A stretch of 31,095 nucleotides of DNA. It comes from Actinomycetota bacterium (GTDB lineage: Bacteria; Actinomycetota; Acidimicrobiia; Acidimicrobiales; Microtrichaceae). Position numbers and translations under genes: made by a program. The notes under the pieces were generated by a model. It saw nothing but the letters and a program-made list of their open reading frames with translations. It searched no databases and was not told the origin of the DNA. Positions 23,752-31,095 of the stretch are shown piece by piece. Within the stretch, counting starts at the first letter, position 1; each line of letters begins with the position of its first letter. The stretch covers positions 1-31,095 of the forward strand of contig SXMI01000258.1 in the NCBI GenBank assembly GCA_005777415.1, read 5' to 3'.

Positions 23752-25077
23752 CTAACCGCCCCCGGGGTTCGGGATCGGGGGTGCGCCGGGCACGGTGGAC
23801 ACCGAGGCGTTCGGCGTGTCCCCGGCCCGCGGCGTGCCGGCGGGTTCGGTCGGCGACGGCCCAGCGGACCCCCGTTCGGCGGCCTCGAGCACCTGCCGCA
23901 GCTGCTGGGGCGTCCCGAGGAGGAACGACACGGTGGGCCACGGTCCGGTCTCCAGGGCCCCGAGCGCCGCCCGCGCCGCATCCAGGCGCTGCTCGCCGAG
24001 CGCGACCGCGGCCTGCAGCAGCCGGGCGTTCGCATCCGACGGATCGACGAACAGGGCGCGCTCCGCCAGGGCCGAGGCCGCCGCCGGGTCCGGGCGTTCG
24101 GGCCCGAGCGCCGCCACGCCCCGGGACACCAGTGCGTCCGTGGACCCCGGGTTGGCGGCGACCACCTCGTCAAGACAGGCGCCGAGCTGGTCGTAGAAGG
24201 CCTGGTCGAAGGCCAGGTCCTCGCCCTGGCCGGTGATCACCCGGGTCCAGCACTCCGAGGTGGGCGGATCGAGCAGACCCAGAAACACCTTCAGCTCCAG
24301 GAGCTCCTGACGCAGCACCTGCTCGGCGATCGCCGAGGGGTCGTTGCGGTAGAACGCCGCCAGCTCGTCGGCGGCCTCCGTGTAGGCGGCGGTGGCCGCC
24401 TCCCGGTCGCCCCGCTGCCGGGCGGCGTCGGCCGCACGGGCCGCCACCACGGCCCGGAACACGTGCACGTCGGGGAAGGACTCGTCGAGCTCGACCACCC
24501 GGTCGAACCGTTCGCTCCCCTCCACGACGCGACCGCTGCGCACCAGCGCCCACCCCTGGTAGGTGAGCGCCTCGACGTTGTCGGGCGACTCGGCGAGCAG
24601 GTCCTCGTAGCACTCCACACCGGCCTCCGGGTCGGAGAACGCGAGCGGCTGGCAGTTGGCGAGCCGGGCCCGGACGGTGTCGTCGTTGCCCGTCAGCGTG
24701 CCCGCACCACGCTGGCCCGACGACCGGGCCACGAGCACACCGGCGCCAAGAGCCAGCAGGAGCACGGCCGCCACCACGAGCGGCCCCTGCCACCGGCGCG
24801 GTCCCGCGGCTCCGGATCCCGCGACATCGTCGGGACGGGCATCGGCGGGACGGGCATCGGCGGGACGGGCATCGGTGGCGTCGCCGTCGAGCGCCCGCAG
24901 CACTGCGGCGGTCCGGGCGGTGTAGTCGTCGCGCAACGTCTCGAGGTCGTCGTCGTCCAGGTCACCCGCAGCGTGCTCGCGGTCCAGGTCGGCGAGCGAG
25001 GCCAGCAGGTGGTCGCGTTCGTCCTCGAGCGCCGCCCGACGGGCGTCGGCCCCGCCGGCGGAACCGTCGTCACCCAC
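23752..25077 (-). CDS. ccmI: CcmI-like TPR protein of cytochrome c maturation
   Basis: CcmI helps CcmH and CcmF present apocytochrome c for haem attachment. The 441-residue protein has a charged N-terminal helix (about 10-65) with the pattern LEDERDHLLASLADLDREH...LETLRDDYTAR, which is the CcmI/CycH signature. Unusually, it lies before the single membrane segment (about 100-120) on the cytoplasmic side. The rest contains at least two TPR-like units (PEAGVECYEDLLAESPDNVEAL and neighbours) and a Pro-rich tail. The GTG at 25077 overlaps the ccmH stop by 8 bases; upstream extension would run inside ccmH. A three-copy 15-base repeat encodes ADARP repeats before the membrane segment. Position in the operon supports the call. 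Confidence 0.75.
   Translation of the reverse strand: MGDDGSAGGADARRAALEDERDHLLASLADLDREHAAGDLDDDDLETLRDDYTARTAAVLRALDGDATDARPADARPADARPDDVAGSGAAGPRRWQGPLVVAAVLLLALGAGVLVARSSGQRGAGTLTGNDDTVRARLANCQPLAFSDPEAGVECYEDLLAESPDNVEALTYQGWALVRSGRVVEGSERFDRVVELDESFPDVHVFRAVVAARAADAARQRGDREAATAAYTEAADELAAFYRNDPSAIAEQVLRQELLELKVFLGLLDPPTSECWTRVITGQGEDLAFDQAFYDQLGACLDEVVAANPGSTDALVSRGVAALGPERPDPAAASALAERALFVDPSDANARLLQAAVALGEQRLDAARAALGALETGPWPTVSFLLGTPQQLRQVLEAAERGSAGPSPTEPAGTPRAGDTPNASVSTVPGAPPIPNPGGG
24832..24876 (-). repeat. Three 15-bp repeats within the ccmI-like gene
   Basis: Three consecutive copies of gggacgggcatcggc (the last ending in t) on the plus strand encode repeated ADARP in the linker between the N-terminal helix and the membrane segment. 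Frame is kept whatever the copy number. Confidence 0.9.
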
Positions 25078-25615
25078 GGCGGTCTCCCTCGCCCCGGACG
25101 TCGTTGCTGTCCGGATCACCGGCCGTCCCCCGGCGGGCGAGCTCCTCGGCGACCAGCTCGCGGTCCGCATCGTCGGCGCGGGCGCCGACCTCCCGACGCC
25201 AGCGGGAGAACAGGGCGACGAGCGCCACCACCGCAGCGGCGAGGCCCACCACGGGGACGATCCAGATGAGCGAACCGAGTCCCGACGACGGCGGGGTCAG
25301 GAGCACCTCCTGGCCGTAGCGCTGGGCGAAGAACGCCAGGATCTCGTCGTCGGTCCGCCCCTGGCGCATCTGCGAGTCGATCTCCTCCCGGAACTGCACG
25401 GCGAGCGGCGCCTGCGATGCGGCCACCGACTCCCCCACGCACTGGAGGCACTTCAACTGGATCTCGAGCGCGAAGGCACGCTCGTCGCTCACACCGCGGC
25501 TGGGGGTCGTGTCGATCGAGGCCAGCAGAACACCGAGAACGACCAGGCCCATGGCCATCCAGGCCCACCACCGCTGCCGCCACGGATGCCGGGGCGCCGG
25601 CGCCCGGCCGCTCAC
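25070..25615 (-). CDS. ccmH: Cytochrome c maturation protein CcmH
   Basis: CcmH is a membrane-bound thiol reductant that prepares the CxxCH cysteines of apocytochrome c. The 181-residue protein has a first membrane anchor (about 18-33), an outward-facing domain with the LKCLQC motif (Cys56 and Cys59, the redox pair) and the usual FREEIDSQMRQGRTDDEIL three-helix stretch, then a second membrane helix (about 105-127) and a charged tail. It matches the family at the normal length for CcmH/CcmL. GTG start overlaps the ccmG stop (GTGA). Confidence 0.92.
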   Translation of the reverse strand: MSGRAPAPRHPWRQRWWAWMAMGLVVLGVLLASIDTTPSRGVSDERAFALEIQLKCLQCVGESVAASQAPLAVQFREEIDSQMRQGRTDDEILAFFAQRYGQEVLLTPPSSGLGSLIWIVPVVGLAAAVVALVALFSRWRREVGARADDADRELVAEELARRGTAGDPDSNDVRGEGDRRG

Positions 25616-26136
25616 GAGGTGCGGCCGTCGACCACGGCCTGGAGCTCATCGGCGGTGACGCCACCGTCGAGCTTGGCCACCACGGTGCCGTTCGGGTCGA
25701 TCACGTACGACTCCGGCAGCTTGACCACGCCGTAGTCGAGGGAGGCCGACTGGGTGTCACCGGTCAGGACGGGCCAGTCGCCACCGTTGGCGGCGAAGAA
25801 CTCGCCGACCCGCTCGTCGGTGTCGTCGAACGCCACGCTGACCACCTCGGCCCGACCCTCGTTCGCCTCGGCGAACCGGATCAGCTCGGGGTGCTCGGTC
25901 ACACAGGGAGGGCACCAGGTCGCGAAGAAGTTCACGACCACCCACTCCCCGCGCAGGTCGTCCAGGTCGAACGGCTCGCCGTCCAACGTCGTGCCCGTGA
26001 GCGCCGGGGCGAGCCCACCGACCGCGGCGCTGCCCGCCGGACCGGCATCGGACGGCGAACGGGTCGCCAGCAACAGCACGAACGCCGCGGCCAGCACGGC
26101 CACGGTACCGACCAGGATCGCGGTCCGGCGACTCAT
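25612..26136 (-). CDS. ccmG: TlpA/CcmG-like membrane-anchored thioredoxin
   Basis: This 174-residue protein has an N-terminal membrane anchor (about 6-24) and a thioredoxin domain. The redox motif is FATWCPPC (Cys75, Cys78), and VKLPESYVIDPNG carries the cis-proline loop. Within the ccm operon it is the thiol-disulfide exchange partner that keeps CcmH or apocytochrome cysteines reduced outside the membrane. The ATG start overlaps the ccmF stop (ATGA) and its stop overlaps the ccmH start. The symbol rests on context; by sequence alone it could be called TlpA or ResA. Confidence 0.9.
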   Translation of the reverse strand: MSRRTAILVGTVAVLAAAFVLLLATRSPSDAGPAGSAAVGGLAPALTGTTLDGEPFDLDDLRGEWVVVNFFATWCPPCVTEHPELIRFAEANEGRAEVVSVAFDDTDERVGEFFAANGGDWPVLTGDTQSASLDYGVVKLPESYVIDPNGTVVAKLDGGVTADELQAVVDGRTS

Positions 26137-28130
26137 CCGACCGCCTCGGCACCCTGCCGATCGCCACCCTCGGTCCCGCGCCGGGCGCCTCCCGAGGTGA
26201 CCCCGGCCGAGGTCGGCGCGGTCGGGTCCCGACGACGGCCCGGGAACAGCGAGAGCACGGTGCCGACGACCATCACGATGCCGCCGACCCAGAGCCAGAC
26301 GACGAGCGGCTGCACGATCACCCGGATCGTCACCTCGCCCGTGACCGGATCGGGACTCGAGCTGACCGACAGGTAGACGTCCTCGGTCGGCCCGACCCGC
26401 ACCGACGGCGTCCCGATCGTCATGCCACCCATGCGGTACCGGTTCAGGCGGGGCTCGTAGACCCGGCCGCCGTCGACCCGCACCTGCGAGATGACCTCCA
26501 CCCGGTTGTCCCGCTCGACGGTCCGGGACCCCAGGTAGGTGACCTCGTGCCCGGCGACGGTGCTGGAGGCCCCCGGGGCGAGGGTCACCTCGGCCTGGCG
26601 GATGTAGCTGGTCGAGGCCGCGAAGGCGACGGCGACCAGGATCGTGCCCAGGTGGACGACCATGCCGCCGTTGGCCCGACCCACGAACCCACGCCACCCC
26701 TGTCGGCGGGCCGCCAGCGCCAGTTGCCGGATCGCCGATCCGGCGGCGAACCCGGCCAGGCCGAAGGCCAGGAGCACCGTCGGGCCCGTGGCGCCCACGA
26801 CCAGCGCCAGCACCAGGCACGCGACGCCACCCCAGGCCGGCCACCACAACCGGTCCCGGAGCACCTCGCCGGTGCCCTTGCGCCACGGCAGCACGGGGGC
26901 GACGGCCATGAGGGTCAGCAGCGCGAACCCGATCGGCATGGTCATCCGGCTGAAGAACGGCACGCCGACCGACAGCCGTTCGCCGTTCAGCGCCTCGATG
27001 ATGAGCGGGAAGACCGTCCCGAGCAGCACCACGAACGCGAACGCCGCGAACAGCACGTTGTTCGCCAGGAACGCGCCCTCCCGGGACACCGGCGAGTCGA
27101 TCCGGCCCGGGGACCGGAGCTGGTCACCCCGCCAGCCGATCAGCCCCACCGACACGGCCACCACCACGGCGAAGAACCCCAGGAGGATCGGCCCGACGGT
27201 CCCGCTCGAGAACGCGTGCACGGACTCGACCACGCCCGAGCGGGTCAGGAACGTCCCCAGGATCGTGAGCGCGAAGGTGGCGCAGAGCAGCGACAGGTTC
27301 CAGACCCGGAGCATCCCCCGGCGCTCCTGGACCATGACCGAGTGCAGGTAGGCCGTCCCCGTCAGCCACGGGAGGAAGCTCGCGTTCTCGACCGGGTCCC
27401 ACTTCCAGTAGCCGCCCCAGCCGAGCACCTCGTAGCTCCACCAGGCCCCGAGGACGATCCCGGCGGTCAGGAAGCCCCAGGCCACCAGGGTCCAGCGGCG
27501 GGTCTCCACGAGCCAGCCCTCGCCGACCCGGCCGGTCACCAGCGCCGCCACCGCGAACGCGAACGGCACGGTGAACCCGACGTAGCCCAGGTAGAGCATG
27601 GGCGGGTGGACGGCCATGAGGATGTGGTTCTGCAGGAGGGGGTTGGGTCCCGGACCGTCGTAGCCGGGCGGGGGCACCACGCCACGGAACGGGTTGGCGG
27701 CGGTCAGCATGAGACCGAAGAAGAACACCCCGACGGCGAACATCGTCACGAGCGCCCAGGCCACGAGCGGGTCCTCGAGGCGACCCCGGAACCGCCATGC
27801 GACCGTGGCGATGTAGCCCGCCAGGATCAGCCCCCACAGCAGGATGGACCCCTCGAGCGCCGACCACATGGTCGCGATGTTGAACAGCAGCGGCGTCGTC
27901 GACGAGCCGTGGTCGAACACGAACTCGACGCTGAAGTCACGGGTGATCAGGGCCCGCTGCATGGCGAACGTGGAGAGCACGGCGCCGAACAGGACCACCA
28001 ACGAGTAGGCCAGCCCCAGCTTGAGCAGGTGCGGACGACCACGGCGCAGACCGTTCAGCAGCACGCCGATGCCGATGACGCAGCCGCCGAGACCGACCAG
28101 CAGTCCGGCCAGGCCGAGCGCCCGGTTCAC
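26133..28130 (-). CDS. ccmF: Haem lyase subunit CcmF
   Basis: CcmF, with CcmH and CcmI, attaches haem carried by CcmE to apocytochrome c outside the membrane. The 665-residue protein is polytopic with more than a dozen hydrophobic segments. It has the haem-handling WWD domain WGGYWKWDPVENASF (238-252) flanked by candidate axial histidines His175 (AVHPPMLYLGY) and His263 (YLHSVMVQ). A large C-terminal loop region (about 530-615) precedes a last membrane helix. GTG start overlaps the ccmE stop (GTGA). It ends in a charged tail. Confidence 0.96.
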   Translation of the reverse strand: MNRALGLAGLLVGLGGCVIGIGVLLNGLRRGRPHLLKLGLAYSLVVLFGAVLSTFAMQRALITRDFSVEFVFDHGSSTTPLLFNIATMWSALEGSILLWGLILAGYIATVAWRFRGRLEDPLVAWALVTMFAVGVFFFGLMLTAANPFRGVVPPPGYDGPGPNPLLQNHILMAVHPPMLYLGYVGFTVPFAFAVAALVTGRVGEGWLVETRRWTLVAWGFLTAGIVLGAWWSYEVLGWGGYWKWDPVENASFLPWLTGTAYLHSVMVQERRGMLRVWNLSLLCATFALTILGTFLTRSGVVESVHAFSSGTVGPILLGFFAVVVAVSVGLIGWRGDQLRSPGRIDSPVSREGAFLANNVLFAAFAFVVLLGTVFPLIIEALNGERLSVGVPFFSRMTMPIGFALLTLMAVAPVLPWRKGTGEVLRDRLWWPAWGGVACLVLALVVGATGPTVLLAFGLAGFAAGSAIRQLALAARRQGWRGFVGRANGGMVVHLGTILVAVAFAASTSYIRQAEVTLAPGASSTVAGHEVTYLGSRTVERDNRVEVISQVRVDGGRVYEPRLNRYRMGGMTIGTPSVRVGPTEDVYLSVSSSPDPVTGEVTIRVIVQPLVVWLWVGGIVMVVGTVLSLFPGRRRDPTAPTSAGVTSGGARRGTEGGDRQGAEAVG

Positions 28131-28681
28131 CCGGCCGCGCCCTGCTGCGCGTCCTGTTCGGCCTGCTGGATGCGCTCGGGGTTCGCCTCGTCGTACTCGT
28201 TGTCGTGACGGATGAGGATCTCGTCGCTCGCGAACCGCTCGCCGACGAACTGCCCCTCGAGCACCACCGGGATCTCCGGGCCGAAGAGCTCGGGCGGATC
28301 ACCGACGTGGTCCACCGGGACCTCGGCGCCGCCGTACCGGACGACGAAGCTCACCCCGTCGTCGGTCGTCTCGACCGACCCCGGGACGACGTTGCCCTGC
28401 ATGCGGAACCGGTCACCGGCCAGGTCGTCGCGGCGCTCGACGGCCTCGTCGACGTTGTAGAAGAAGGTCGACGCCGACTGCAGCCCGTTGAACAGCACGA
28501 CCCCGAGGGCGATCACGACCAGCACCACGGCGCCGACCGCCAGGACCGCACGGGGCGACCGGCCGGACCGGGCGTCCTCGGCGTGCCGTGCGGTCCGCGG
28601 CGACAGGTCGAGCGGCGGCGCCCCACCCAGTTCCTCGGCGTCCGGGGACTCCGGGTCGTCGGACACGGGGGGCGGGTTCAC
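28127..28681 (-). CDS. ccmE: Haem chaperone CcmE
   Basis: CcmE binds haem covalently outside the membrane and passes it to CcmF. The 184-residue protein has a longer than usual charged cytoplasmic N-terminus (1-43), one membrane segment (about 44-66), then the beta-barrel domain with the GNVVPGSV-type strands (96-103). The haem motif is H-x3-Y at LIRHDNEY with His159 and Tyr163, the standard histidine type and not the Cys variant. The GTG at 28681 overlaps the stop of the small ccmD (GTGA); an upstream ATG would read into that gene. Confidence 0.93.
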   Translation of the reverse strand: MNPPPVSDDPESPDAEELGGAPPLDLSPRTARHAEDARSGRSPRAVLAVGAVVLVVIALGVVLFNGLQSASTFFYNVDEAVERRDDLAGDRFRMQGNVVPGSVETTDDGVSFVVRYGGAEVPVDHVGDPPELFGPEIPVVLEGQFVGERFASDEILIRHDNEYDEANPERIQQAEQDAQQGAAG

Positions 28682-28812
28682 ATCCACCGACGGTCCTGTT
28701 CGGCCACGACCTCGGAGGCCCGCCGGCCCCGCCGGATGATCCACGCTGCGTAGGCGGCCACGGACCCGAACGTACCGAGCCAGGCCGCCACGATGTACGC
28801 GGTCTCGTTCAC
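28678..28812 (-). CDS. ccmD: Small membrane protein CcmD
   Basis: This 44-residue ORF fits exactly between ccmC and ccmE with GTGA overlaps at both ends. It has one membrane helix (YIVAAWLGTFGSVAAYAAWIIRRGRR) followed by a basic stretch and a short charged tail, the layout of CcmD, which helps release haem-loaded CcmE from the CcmABC complex. Family sequences are too short and variable for a firm motif match, so the call rests mainly on size, topology and position. Confidence 0.8.
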   Translation of the reverse strand: MNETAYIVAAWLGTFGSVAAYAAWIIRRGRRASEVVAEQDRRWM

Positions 28813-29588
28813 GATGCGCTCCCCTCGGCCCGCCGCTCGGCGATGGCCTCGTCCAGGCTCCGCTCCTGAGCCCGCTCGGTCAGCCAGGCCAGTCGGAACC
28901 GGTGGATCAGCAGCCAGGCGAAGAGCACCAGGAACACCGTCAGGCCCAGGTAGGCGGTGAACAACTGGGTGCCCTGCATCTCGGGGTCCACGGTCCCGAA
29001 GATCGTCTTCTCCTGGTGCAGGCCCCGCCACCAGTCGACCGCCTTGTGCGTGATCGGGATGTTGACCACGGCCAGGATGCCGATCACGGCGCTCACCGTG
29101 CCCCGGGTCCTCGCCGAGGTCGGGATCCGGCGGACGGCCAGGTAACCCAGGTAGGTGAGGAACAGGACGGTCGTGGTCGTGAGCCGGGGCTCCCAGCGCC
29201 AGAACACCCCCCAGGTGATCCGGCCCCACAACATGCCGTTGAAGATCGTCAGGGCGAAGAACAGCACCCCGATCTCGGCCGAGCTGGCGGCGAGCAGGTC
29301 CCAGAACTCGCTGCGCTTCCAGAGGTAGGCGATTGAACCGACCGCCGTGATGATGAACGCCACGTAGGCCGCCGAGACGGTCGGCACGTGCATGTAGAGG
29401 ATGCGGATCGTCTCGCCGAGCTGGGCATCGGGCGGGGTGATCCAGAGTCCGAACACGACGAGGGCGGCGATCCCCACGAGCGAGGTCCACCCGAGCACCC
29501 GGGTGGCCCGCGACGAGGTCGAGCCCGGCGCCGTGGAACGGCCGGGAGCGTCGGCCCCGGACGGGCTGAGCGTTCCGTCGATCGTCAC
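28809..29588 (-). CDS. ccmC: Haem-handling membrane protein CcmC
   Basis: CcmC presents haem to CcmE in the CcmABCD complex. The 259-residue protein has a longer N-terminus (about 1-30) before six membrane segments. Candidate haem ligands are His67 (LYMHVPTVSAAY) and His181 (NIPITHKAVDWW), matching His60 and His184 of E. coli. The WWD region reads WGVFWRWEPRLTT (126-138): the usual aspartate in the W-x-W-D core is glutamate here (Glu133). GTG start overlaps the ccmB stop (GTGA). Confidence 0.95.
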   Translation of the reverse strand: MTIDGTLSPSGADAPGRSTAPGSTSSRATRVLGWTSLVGIAALVVFGLWITPPDAQLGETIRILYMHVPTVSAAYVAFIITAVGSIAYLWKRSEFWDLLAASSAEIGVLFFALTIFNGMLWGRITWGVFWRWEPRLTTTTVLFLTYLGYLAVRRIPTSARTRGTVSAVIGILAVVNIPITHKAVDWWRGLHQEKTIFGTVDPEMQGTQLFTAYLGLTVFLVLFAWLLIHRFRLAWLTERAQERSLDEAIAERRAEGSAS

Positions 29589-30253
29589 ATGTCCTCCATC
29601 AGCGGGCGGAACAGGAGTGCTCCGAGACTCAGGTACACCACTGCAAAGATGCCCAACATTGCTGCCCACGGCCAGCCGGGGCCAGCCGAGCGGCCCAGGG
29701 CCACGTCGAAGGCCGCGGTCGCCCCGATCAGGACGGGCGCCAGCAGGGGCAACAGGAGCAGCGGCAGGAGCGTCTCGGCCCCCCGGAGCCGGAGGCCCAC
29801 CACCCCGTAGGTGGCCCCCGCCCCGGCGATCCCCAACGTGGCGAGCACCACGGTGCCCATCAGGAGCACCCAGCCCCGGAGCGTCGTGTCGTAGAGCACG
29901 GCCACCGCCACGAGGAGCACGGCCTCGAGCACGAGCAGCTGCGCGGCGATGGCCGCCACCTTGCCGAGGTAGATCGAGGCCGGCGACAACCCGGACAGCC
30001 GCAGGGCGTCCAGCACCCCGTCCTCGCCCTCGACCGAGAAGCTGCGCTGCACCACGAGCACCCCGGCGAACAACACGACCATCCAGAACAGCCCGCCGGT
30101 CGCCCGCTGGAGCACCCCCCGGTCCGGGTCGAGGGCGAACGCGAACAACAGGACGCACAACAGCGCGAACGGGAGAACTTGGCCCAGGCCGACCCGGCTG
30201 CGCCACTCGAGGCGCAGGTCCTTGCCCGCCACGAGCGCGGCGTCGCGGATCAC
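29585..30253 (-). CDS. ccmB: CcmB membrane subunit of the CcmABC haem-release transporter
   Basis: This 222-residue polytopic protein has about six hydrophobic segments and typical CcmB wording: KDLRLEWRSRVGLGQVLPFALL at the start and the FSVEGEDGVLDALRLSGLSP loop, which contacts the ATPase. It begins with a GTG overlapping the ccmA stop (GTGA). With CcmA and CcmC it powers release of holo-CcmE. Confidence 0.93.
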   Translation of the reverse strand: MIRDAALVAGKDLRLEWRSRVGLGQVLPFALLCVLLFAFALDPDRGVLQRATGGLFWMVVLFAGVLVVQRSFSVEGEDGVLDALRLSGLSPASIYLGKVAAIAAQLLVLEAVLLVAVAVLYDTTLRGWVLLMGTVVLATLGIAGAGATYGVVGLRLRGAETLLPLLLLPLLAPVLIGATAAFDVALGRSAGPGWPWAAMLGIFAVVYLSLGALLFRPLMEDM

Positions 30254-30912
30254 GGAGCCCCCTCGGTGCCGACCACCACGGCACCACCGGCGATCGTGAC
30301 GACCCGGTGGGCGACGGACTCGGCCCGGTCCAGCTCGTGCGACGCGAACAGCACCGTGGCCCCCGCCGCCGACGCCTCGGCGATCAGCTCGTCGACGACG
30401 TCCCGGCCGCCGGCATCGAGCCCGGCATGGGGTTCGTCCAACAACCAGAGCTCCGGTCGGCGGGCCACCATCGCCGCGAAGCTGACCCGCCGGCGCTGTC
30501 CGGTGGACAGCGACCGCACGGCGATCCCGTGCAGCCGGTCCGGGACACCCAGCCGCTCGAGCGCTGCGCTCCCGTCGGCGGACGAGGCCCCCGCCGCCCG
30601 GGCCCAGAACCGGACGTTCTCGCGAACCGACAGCTCGCCGTAGAGCTGGGTGGCGTGACCGAGGAGCCCGACGCGCCGGCGGACCGCGGCCGGCCGGGCG
30701 ACCAGGTCCACCCCGAGCACCCGCGCGGTCCCGGAGGTCACGGGGAGCAGCCCGGCGCAGGTGCGCAGCAGCGGCGTCTTGCCGGCGCCGTTGGCACCCC
30801 GGACCAGGACCACCTCGCCGGCAGCGACGTCCAGGTCGGCCCCGGCCAGCGCCGGGAATCGGTCCACGAGGGCGACGGCGCCTCGGAGGTGGACGACGGG
30901 ATCGGGGGCCAT
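30250..30912 (-). CDS. ccmA: CcmA ATPase of the CcmABC complex
   Basis: This 220-residue ABC ATPase powers release of haem-CcmE from CcmC. Walker A is GANGAGKT (39-46), the signature is LSTGQ (135-139), Walker B is LWLLDE (155-160), and the switch histidine is in FASHELD. It sits first in the operon with CcmB, which supports the CcmA assignment over other small ABC ATPases. I chose the ATG at 30912 by homology to the family start; an ATG at 30942 would add ten residues, and neither has a good ribosome site. Longer frame-open extension reads through the tandem repeat region and is rejected. Confidence 0.9.
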   Translation of the reverse strand: MAPDPVVHLRGAVALVDRFPALAGADLDVAAGEVVLVRGANGAGKTPLLRTCAGLLPVTSGTARVLGVDLVARPAAVRRRVGLLGHATQLYGELSVRENVRFWARAAGASSADGSAALERLGVPDRLHGIAVRSLSTGQRRRVSFAAMVARRPELWLLDEPHAGLDAGGRDVVDELIAEASAAGATVLFASHELDRAESVAHRVVTIAGGAVVVGTEGAP

Positions 30913-30962
30913 GGTGCGCACGCTCGGTCGGCGGGGCGGCATCGCCCGAACCGAGCGGGCCC

Positions 30963-30968
30963 AACCTA
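30963..30968 (-). promoter_or_regulatory. Weak -10-like box before the ccm operon
   Basis: Minus-strand TAGGTT, about 50 bases before the ccmA ATG, is the only AT-containing hexamer in a GC-rich stretch. No -35 box is convincing. It is a tentative promoter for the nine-gene ccm unit. Confidence 0.25.
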
Positions 30969-31002
30969 CCGGCTGCCCCCGACCGGGGACCATGCCGGGG
31001 TG

Positions 31003-31095
31003 CCGGCGGGGCCCCAGCGAACCGCCACCGCCGGAACCGGCGGGGCCCCAGCGAACCGCCACCGCCGGAACCGGCGGGGCCCCAGCGCACCGCCA
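31003..31095. repeat. 34-bp tandem repeat upstream of ccmA, running off the window
   Basis: Two perfect 34-base units start at 31003 and 31037, and a third begins at 31071 with one base change before the window ends. Each unit contains ggggcccc, and each unit junction forms ccgccggaaccggcgg, an inverted repeat. The period is not a multiple of three, and no gene on either strand fits well, so it is most likely intergenic. Confidence 0.9.

Noticed and set aside
26547..28208. 553-codon plus-strand open frame opposite ccmF
   Set aside because: Its Arg/His/Glu/Gln-rich product mirrors the membrane-protein codons of ccmF and has no start signal.
31003..31095. The 34-bp repeats as a CRISPR array
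   Set aside because: The copies are directly adjacent with no unique spacers and no cas genes are present.

Overview
The window looks like the chromosome of a very GC-rich actinobacterium, possibly of the Acidimicrobiia. This is an inference from base composition, frequent GTG starts, Ala-Ala-Cys type lipoprotein signals and mycobacterial/actinobacterial-style gene families; no rRNA or other taxonomic marker is present. I see no tRNA, rRNA, CRISPR array, insertion sequence or phage gene. Coding density is very high and no gene-free stretch exceeds 300 bases; the largest gaps are 19615-19854, 30913-31095, 21419-21550 and 12445-12531.

Region 1 (1-12444, minus strand) is one long carbohydrate-uptake and breakdown operon. 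Read from its promoter it encodes a ROK-family regulator, a DegT-type PLP aminotransferase, an ABC sugar importer (lipoprotein binding protein and two permeases, no ATPase), a GH35-like glycosidase with a repeated N-terminal tail, a GH2 (beta-mannosidase-like) enzyme, a Gfo/Idh/MocA dehydrogenase and a GH4 enzyme that runs off the left edge. Most junctions are 4-base GTGA or ATGA stop/start overlaps. A GTAA-n7-TTAC inverted repeat sits on the -10 box in front of the regulator.

Region 2 (12532-17534, plus strand) is divergent from it: a ceramidase-N-terminal-like hydrolase, a PIG-L family deacetylase, a large alpha/beta-hydrolase-like lipoprotein and glucosamine-6-phosphate deaminase (nagB). 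Together the two arms suggest uptake and stripping of an N-acylated or amino-sugar-containing glycan or glycoconjugate, with nagB feeding the amino sugar into glycolysis. The actual substrate is not visible in the sequence.

Region 3 (17545-22441) is mixed: a secreted lipoprotein with a glycosidase-like barrel and a C-terminal Fn3-like domain (minus), a glycerol-1-phosphate dehydrogenase-like metalloenzyme (plus), a SixA-like histidine phosphatase (plus) and a lipoprotein of unknown function (plus). The last is preceded by two tandem 26-bp inverted-repeat units whose stems differ by a compensated base-pair change.

Region 4 (22515-30912, minus strand) is a complete System I cytochrome c maturation operon, ccmA-B-C-D-E-F-G-H-I, again joined by 4-base overlaps, including a 44-residue ccmD. 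It is followed after 10 bases by a saccharopine-dehydrogenase-family gene. System I is not the route used by the well-studied Actinobacteria (System II), so this is one of the more notable features. Upstream of ccmA the window ends in a 34-bp tandem repeat.
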